DNA of 64,000 nt from contig CAZXFT010000004.1 of NCBI GenBank assembly GCA_964640655.1, positions 62,001-126,000 on the forward strand, in the 5' to 3' direction. The position numbers and the translations under genes are program-made. Source of the DNA: BJGO01 sp964640655. Its GTDB lineage: Bacteria > Bacteroidota > Bacteroidia > Chitinophagales > UBA10324. The notes under the pieces were generated by a model that was not told the origin of the DNA, did not search any database, and worked only from the letters and a program-made list of their open reading frames with translations. This document shows positions 61,194-64,000 of the stretch, one piece after another (position 1 is the stretch's first letter; each line of letters opens with the position of its first letter).

Positions 61194-61847
61194 ATGACAT
61201 TAAGCGCAACTACAGAAAATTACCTGAAGTGTATTTTCAACCTGAGTTTAATAACTTCTGAGGTTAGCATAACCGACGTCGCTGAAAAGATGCATGTAGC
61301 CTTGCCTTCTGTAAACAATATGGTTAAAAAGTTGGCCGGATCAGGATGGATTAAATATAGTCCCTATAAACCTATTCGTATAACACCTAAAGGTAAAAAA
61401 ACAGCAGCAAATATTATTCGTCGCCACAGACTAGTTGAAATGTTCTTAGTGGAAAAGATGCATTTTGGTTGGCATGAGGTCCACCATATTGCAGAGCAAA
61501 TGGAGCACGTTAATTCACCAGTGTTTTTTGATAGAATTGATCAACTCTTGGGTTACCCCAAAGCCGATCCCCATGGTTCACCAATACCGGACAAGAATGG
61601 AAATATTCAGATGCATGAATATAAGTTGCTTTCAGATTGCACTCGTGGGTCATATGTAAGAGTAATGGCTCTTCAGCAATCAGATGAAATGTTACTGCAA
61701 ATGTTGCTGCGCAAACAAATATCAATAGGTTCCAAATTAAAGATTGTTGACGTTGAAGAATATGACGGCAGTATCACTATTTCACAGTCAGGTCTGAAGA
61801 GTACGGTCCTTTCAAAATCAGTTTGTGATAAATTATTGGTAGAATAA
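61194..61847 (+). CDS. DtxR/MntR-family metal-dependent repressor
   Basis: 217 residues. The N-terminal winged helix is TLSATTENYLKCIFNLS ... ITDVAEKMHVALPSVNNMVKKLAGSGWIKY. The dimer/metal domain has RRHRLVEMFLVEKMHFGWHEVHHIAEQMEHV with E, H and C/E ligands of the MntR/IdeR type, then GYPKADPHGSPIP. A C-terminal SH3-like FeoA domain follows (SDCTRGSYVRVMAL ... ISIGSKLKIVDVEEYDGSITI). It represses metal uptake when metal is plentiful; the divergent ZIP gene is the obvious target. Confidence 0.93.
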   Translation: MTLSATTENYLKCIFNLSLITSEVSITDVAEKMHVALPSVNNMVKKLAGSGWIKYSPYKPIRITPKGKKTAANIIRRHRLVEMFLVEKMHFGWHEVHHIAEQMEHVNSPVFFDRIDQLLGYPKADPHGSPIPDKNGNIQMHEYKLLSDCTRGSYVRVMALQQSDEMLLQMLLRKQISIGSKLKIVDVEEYDGSITISQSGLKSTVLSKSVCDKLLVE

Positions 61848-61882
61848 TCCGCTTATATTTACGAGCGAGTAACATATTCTAA

Positions 61883-62989
61883 ATGCAGGATAACACAGAG
61901 TTATTATCACTCATAGCCCTAACTCAGATTAAACTCATAGGTCCAGTAAGTATCAGAAACCTGATTAGCTATTGTGGTTCCGCATCAAATGTTTTTCAGG
62001 CCGGTAAAAATAAATTGTTGCAAGTACCGGGAATAGATGAAATCAGATCGCAGCTCATTCTATCTTCCAAAGATTTTTCATCAGCAAAAAAGGAACTTGA
62101 ATTCATTGAACACAATCATATAGAGTGTATTCCCTATTATGCTTCTTCCTATCCGCAACGTCTCTCAAATATTAACGACGCACCGGCAATGCTTTACTAT
62201 AAAGGCACGAGCGTGCTGAATAACACAAAATGTATTGGCATAGTTGGAACTAGAAAAGCAACCGCTTATGGAAAGTTAATGGTTGAGAAGCTGATTGAAG
62301 GTATTGCTCCTTACTCTCCGATAATTATCAGCGGATTAGCATATGGTATTGATATTATGGCTCATAAAGCTGCATTACATCATGGTCTGAATACAGTTGC
62401 GGTGCTTGGATACGGGTTGAATACCATTTATCCAGGTTCAAATAAATCCACAGCCGATAAAATGTTAAACCACGGAGGACTTATCACAGAGTATCGGACC
62501 GATCAAGGAATGCAACCTGAATATTTTGCTGATAGAAATAAAATTATTGCCGGACTGTGCGATGCGGTAATTGTCATTGAATCTGCAGAAAAGGGTGGGG
62601 CATTAATAACTGCGCAGTATGCTGCCGATTATAATCGGGACGTGTTTGCCGTACCTGGTAGAAGTGGCGATCAATTATCTGAGGGGTGCAACAATCTGAT
62701 AAAGAATAATAAGGCAGCATTGATTGACGATCCTTATGATTTGATAAAAGTAATGAGCTGGGATGTAGAGTTGGATAACAAGTCCAGGCAACGTCTACTG
62801 CTATTTGATCTCAGCGAACAAGAGCAAATGGTATTCGATTTTCTAAAAACAAATGTTGATTGTCATATAGATACAATCACAACGCAGAATAATATGCCTC
62901 ACTCGAGGGTGGCGAGTGTGTTGCTCGAATTGGAAATAAAGGGTGCTGTTATGGCATTACCTGGTAAGCGATACAAGGCAGTTGTATAA
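61883..62989 (+). CDS. dprA: DNA processing protein DprA
   Basis: 368 residues. An N-terminal helix-hairpin-helix/SAM-like part is followed by the Rossmann core: IGIVGTRKATAYGKLM, IISGLAYGIDIMAHKAAL, TVAVLGYGLNTIYPGSN, LITEY, RNKIIAGLCDAVIVIESAEKGGALITAQYA and GVP-like AVPGRSGDQLSEGCN. The C-terminal winged helix follows. DprA loads RecA on incoming single-stranded DNA during transformation. It is 35 nt after the regulator gene. Confidence 0.95.
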   Translation: MQDNTELLSLIALTQIKLIGPVSIRNLISYCGSASNVFQAGKNKLLQVPGIDEIRSQLILSSKDFSSAKKELEFIEHNHIECIPYYASSYPQRLSNINDAPAMLYYKGTSVLNNTKCIGIVGTRKATAYGKLMVEKLIEGIAPYSPIIISGLAYGIDIMAHKAALHHGLNTVAVLGYGLNTIYPGSNKSTADKMLNHGGLITEYRTDQGMQPEYFADRNKIIAGLCDAVIVIESAEKGGALITAQYAADYNRDVFAVPGRSGDQLSEGCNNLIKNNKAALIDDPYDLIKVMSWDVELDNKSRQRLLLFDLSEQEQMVFDFLKTNVDCHIDTITTQNNMPHSRVASVLLELEIKGAVMALPGKRYKAVV

Positions 62990-63291
62990 AAACGAAAACC
63001 GCCGACATCAATCTCTTTTTTTTAACCAGACGGTTAAGAATAACTCCGGAAAACACCAAAAAACCTTTGTTATTCAGAAGATGAGTCAAGCGGCTTTCTA
63101 ACCTAAAACCTATTTTCTTAAAATGTCAAAATCTGAACTAAAAACTTTTTAAAAACTTACGAACTTGAATGGAATCGCAGATGTTTTTGATGGCCTCTTT
63201 TACATAGCGATTGAAAAAAGGTTACCACCCTTTGAAAATATTTTCAAAAGAAATATTTTGTGATTTAAAAATGATGTTTTATAGGAAGGTT
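62990..63291. other. 302-bp intergenic region between convergent dprA and NarL-type regulator
   Basis: No gene seen. It is very AT-rich, with a perfect 18-bp palindrome TTTGAAAATATTTTCAAA at 63231-63248 and several A/T runs. No good terminator follows dprA. Confidence 0.5.
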
Positions 63292-63954
63292 TTACTCGAC
63301 CAAACCATTCTGCATAGCATACTTAATCAAACCGGCAGTATTCTTTACACCCAGCTTGCGTAGTAGGTTTTTACGATGCGTGATAATGGTCATAGGGCTG
63401 TTATTGAGTTTGGCGGCTATTTCCACATTGGTTAATTCCTGAGCTATCAGTTTTATAATTTCAATTTCTCGCTTCGTCAGTTCCGACTTACGTACGTTTG
63501 GATTGGCCGAAGCCGTTGATTTTTCCCGTTCTTTATTGAACATACGTTCTATCAACTTCACTGACACCTCATTGCTTACATATTTCTCGCCGTTATAAAC
63601 CTTTTTAATTGCAGTAATCAACTCCTCTTTACCTGCATTTTTCAGCAGGTAACCTGAAGCACCCGAATTAATCATCTCATTGATATGCAGGGTGTCATCA
63701 AACATGGTTAAGGCCAATACTTTGCTCTCAGGATAAAGTGATTTTACTTTCTTTGTGGTATCTACCCCGCTCATTACAGGCATATTAATGTCCATGAGAA
63801 TAACATCTGCTTGATTATTCTCCATCATATCGAGTAATGCCTTTCCATTTTCAGCTTCTCCAATTAACTCTACTTCAACAGAGTCCTGAAGCAATGCTTT
63901 AACTCCTGCTATAAAAAGTTGATGATCGTCGGCTATATAAACTCTAATTTTCAT
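63292..63954 (-). CDS. NarL/FixJ-family response regulator
   Basis: 220 residues. The receiver has ADDHQLF (D9/D10), phospho-acceptor D55 (VILMDINMPVMSG), ALTMFDD and K104-region YLLKNAGKEELITAI. The LuxR-type HTH is LTKREIEIIKLIAQELTNVEIAAKLNNSPMTIITHRKNLLRKLGVKNTAGLIKYA. Its kinase is not in the window, unless it lies just upstream, beyond 64000. The start is ATG 63954. Confidence 0.92.
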   Translation of the reverse strand: MKIRVYIADDHQLFIAGVKALLQDSVEVELIGEAENGKALLDMMENNQADVILMDINMPVMSGVDTTKKVKSLYPESKVLALTMFDDTLHINEMINSGASGYLLKNAGKEELITAIKKVYNGEKYVSNEVSVKLIERMFNKEREKSTASANPNVRKSELTKREIEIIKLIAQELTNVEIAAKLNNSPMTIITHRKNLLRKLGVKNTAGLIKYAMQNGLVE

Positions 63955-64000
63955 GGTATTCAGTTTGTTTGGCTAAAATTAATAAGTAACTATTTATTGG

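Overview
The window looks like a chromosomal segment of a free-living Bacteroidota, probably of the Chitinophagales/Sphingobacteriales/Cytophagales breadth rather than Bacteroidales. The reasons are: several type IX secretion (T9SS) components and many cargo proteins ending in T9SS sorting domains; PorP/SprF and PorT family proteins; a PorX-type regulator; an archaeal/eukaryal-type prolyl-tRNA synthetase; almost no Shine-Dalgarno sequences; and several -7 elements of the Bacteroidota form TAnnTTTG. The DNA is AT-rich, with locally more GC-rich patches. I saw no rRNA or tRNA gene, insertion sequence or CRISPR array.

Layout. 1-9.5 kb: the 3' part of porX, a serine-palmitoyltransferase-like enzyme, then three large T9SS cargo proteins (a pentahaem cytochrome, an FG-GAP/ASPIC protein and a Kazal/PKD protein). 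9.6-26.5 kb: mostly housekeeping, with a methyltransferase, DUF4197, cinA, a 2-oxoacid dehydrogenase E2, kefC-kefF-like-engB, ubiE overlapping porT, a WD40-dcd-DUF5686 operon, an Sfp-type PPTase, dnaG and DUF4476. 26.5-34.5 kb: a minus-strand operon with a giant PKD/gliding-CTD protein, a PorP/SprF protein, a BamE-like lipoprotein and a thioredoxin-fold protein, then proS with a conserved hypothetical gene. 34.6-43.9 kb is the accessory part: a low-complexity repetitive lipoprotein, a FadL-like porin, two adjacent T9SS cargo genes, an orphan fragment of a T9SS sorting domain, a degenerate array with a strict 21-bp period, and an unrecognised protein with a carboxypeptidase-regulatory-like domain. 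44-64 kb: ubiD, a PhoB/PhoR-like two-component pair, an arsenic operon (arsR-arsM-methyltransferase-arsC), a rhodanese-thioredoxin lipoprotein, a Na/Pi cotransporter, a DUF3352-like protein, ltaE, rhomboid, rlmH, a ZIP transporter divergent from a DtxR/MntR regulator, dprA and a NarL-type regulator.

How it fits together. PorX, PorT and PorP/SprF are parts of or regulators of the T9SS, and at least six intact genes here encode likely substrates, so secretion and surface display are a theme of the window. The least explained stretch is 42.2-43.9 kb. There, a sorting-domain relic, an imperfect hairpin, a 6-bp-stem hairpin and about eleven phase-locked 21-bp units precede a gene with no signal peptide. 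This is my best candidate for something undescribed. Start codons were re-examined against the raw sequence, and several of the longest ORFs were trimmed to an internal ATG. No database search was possible, so family names rest on recognised motifs.
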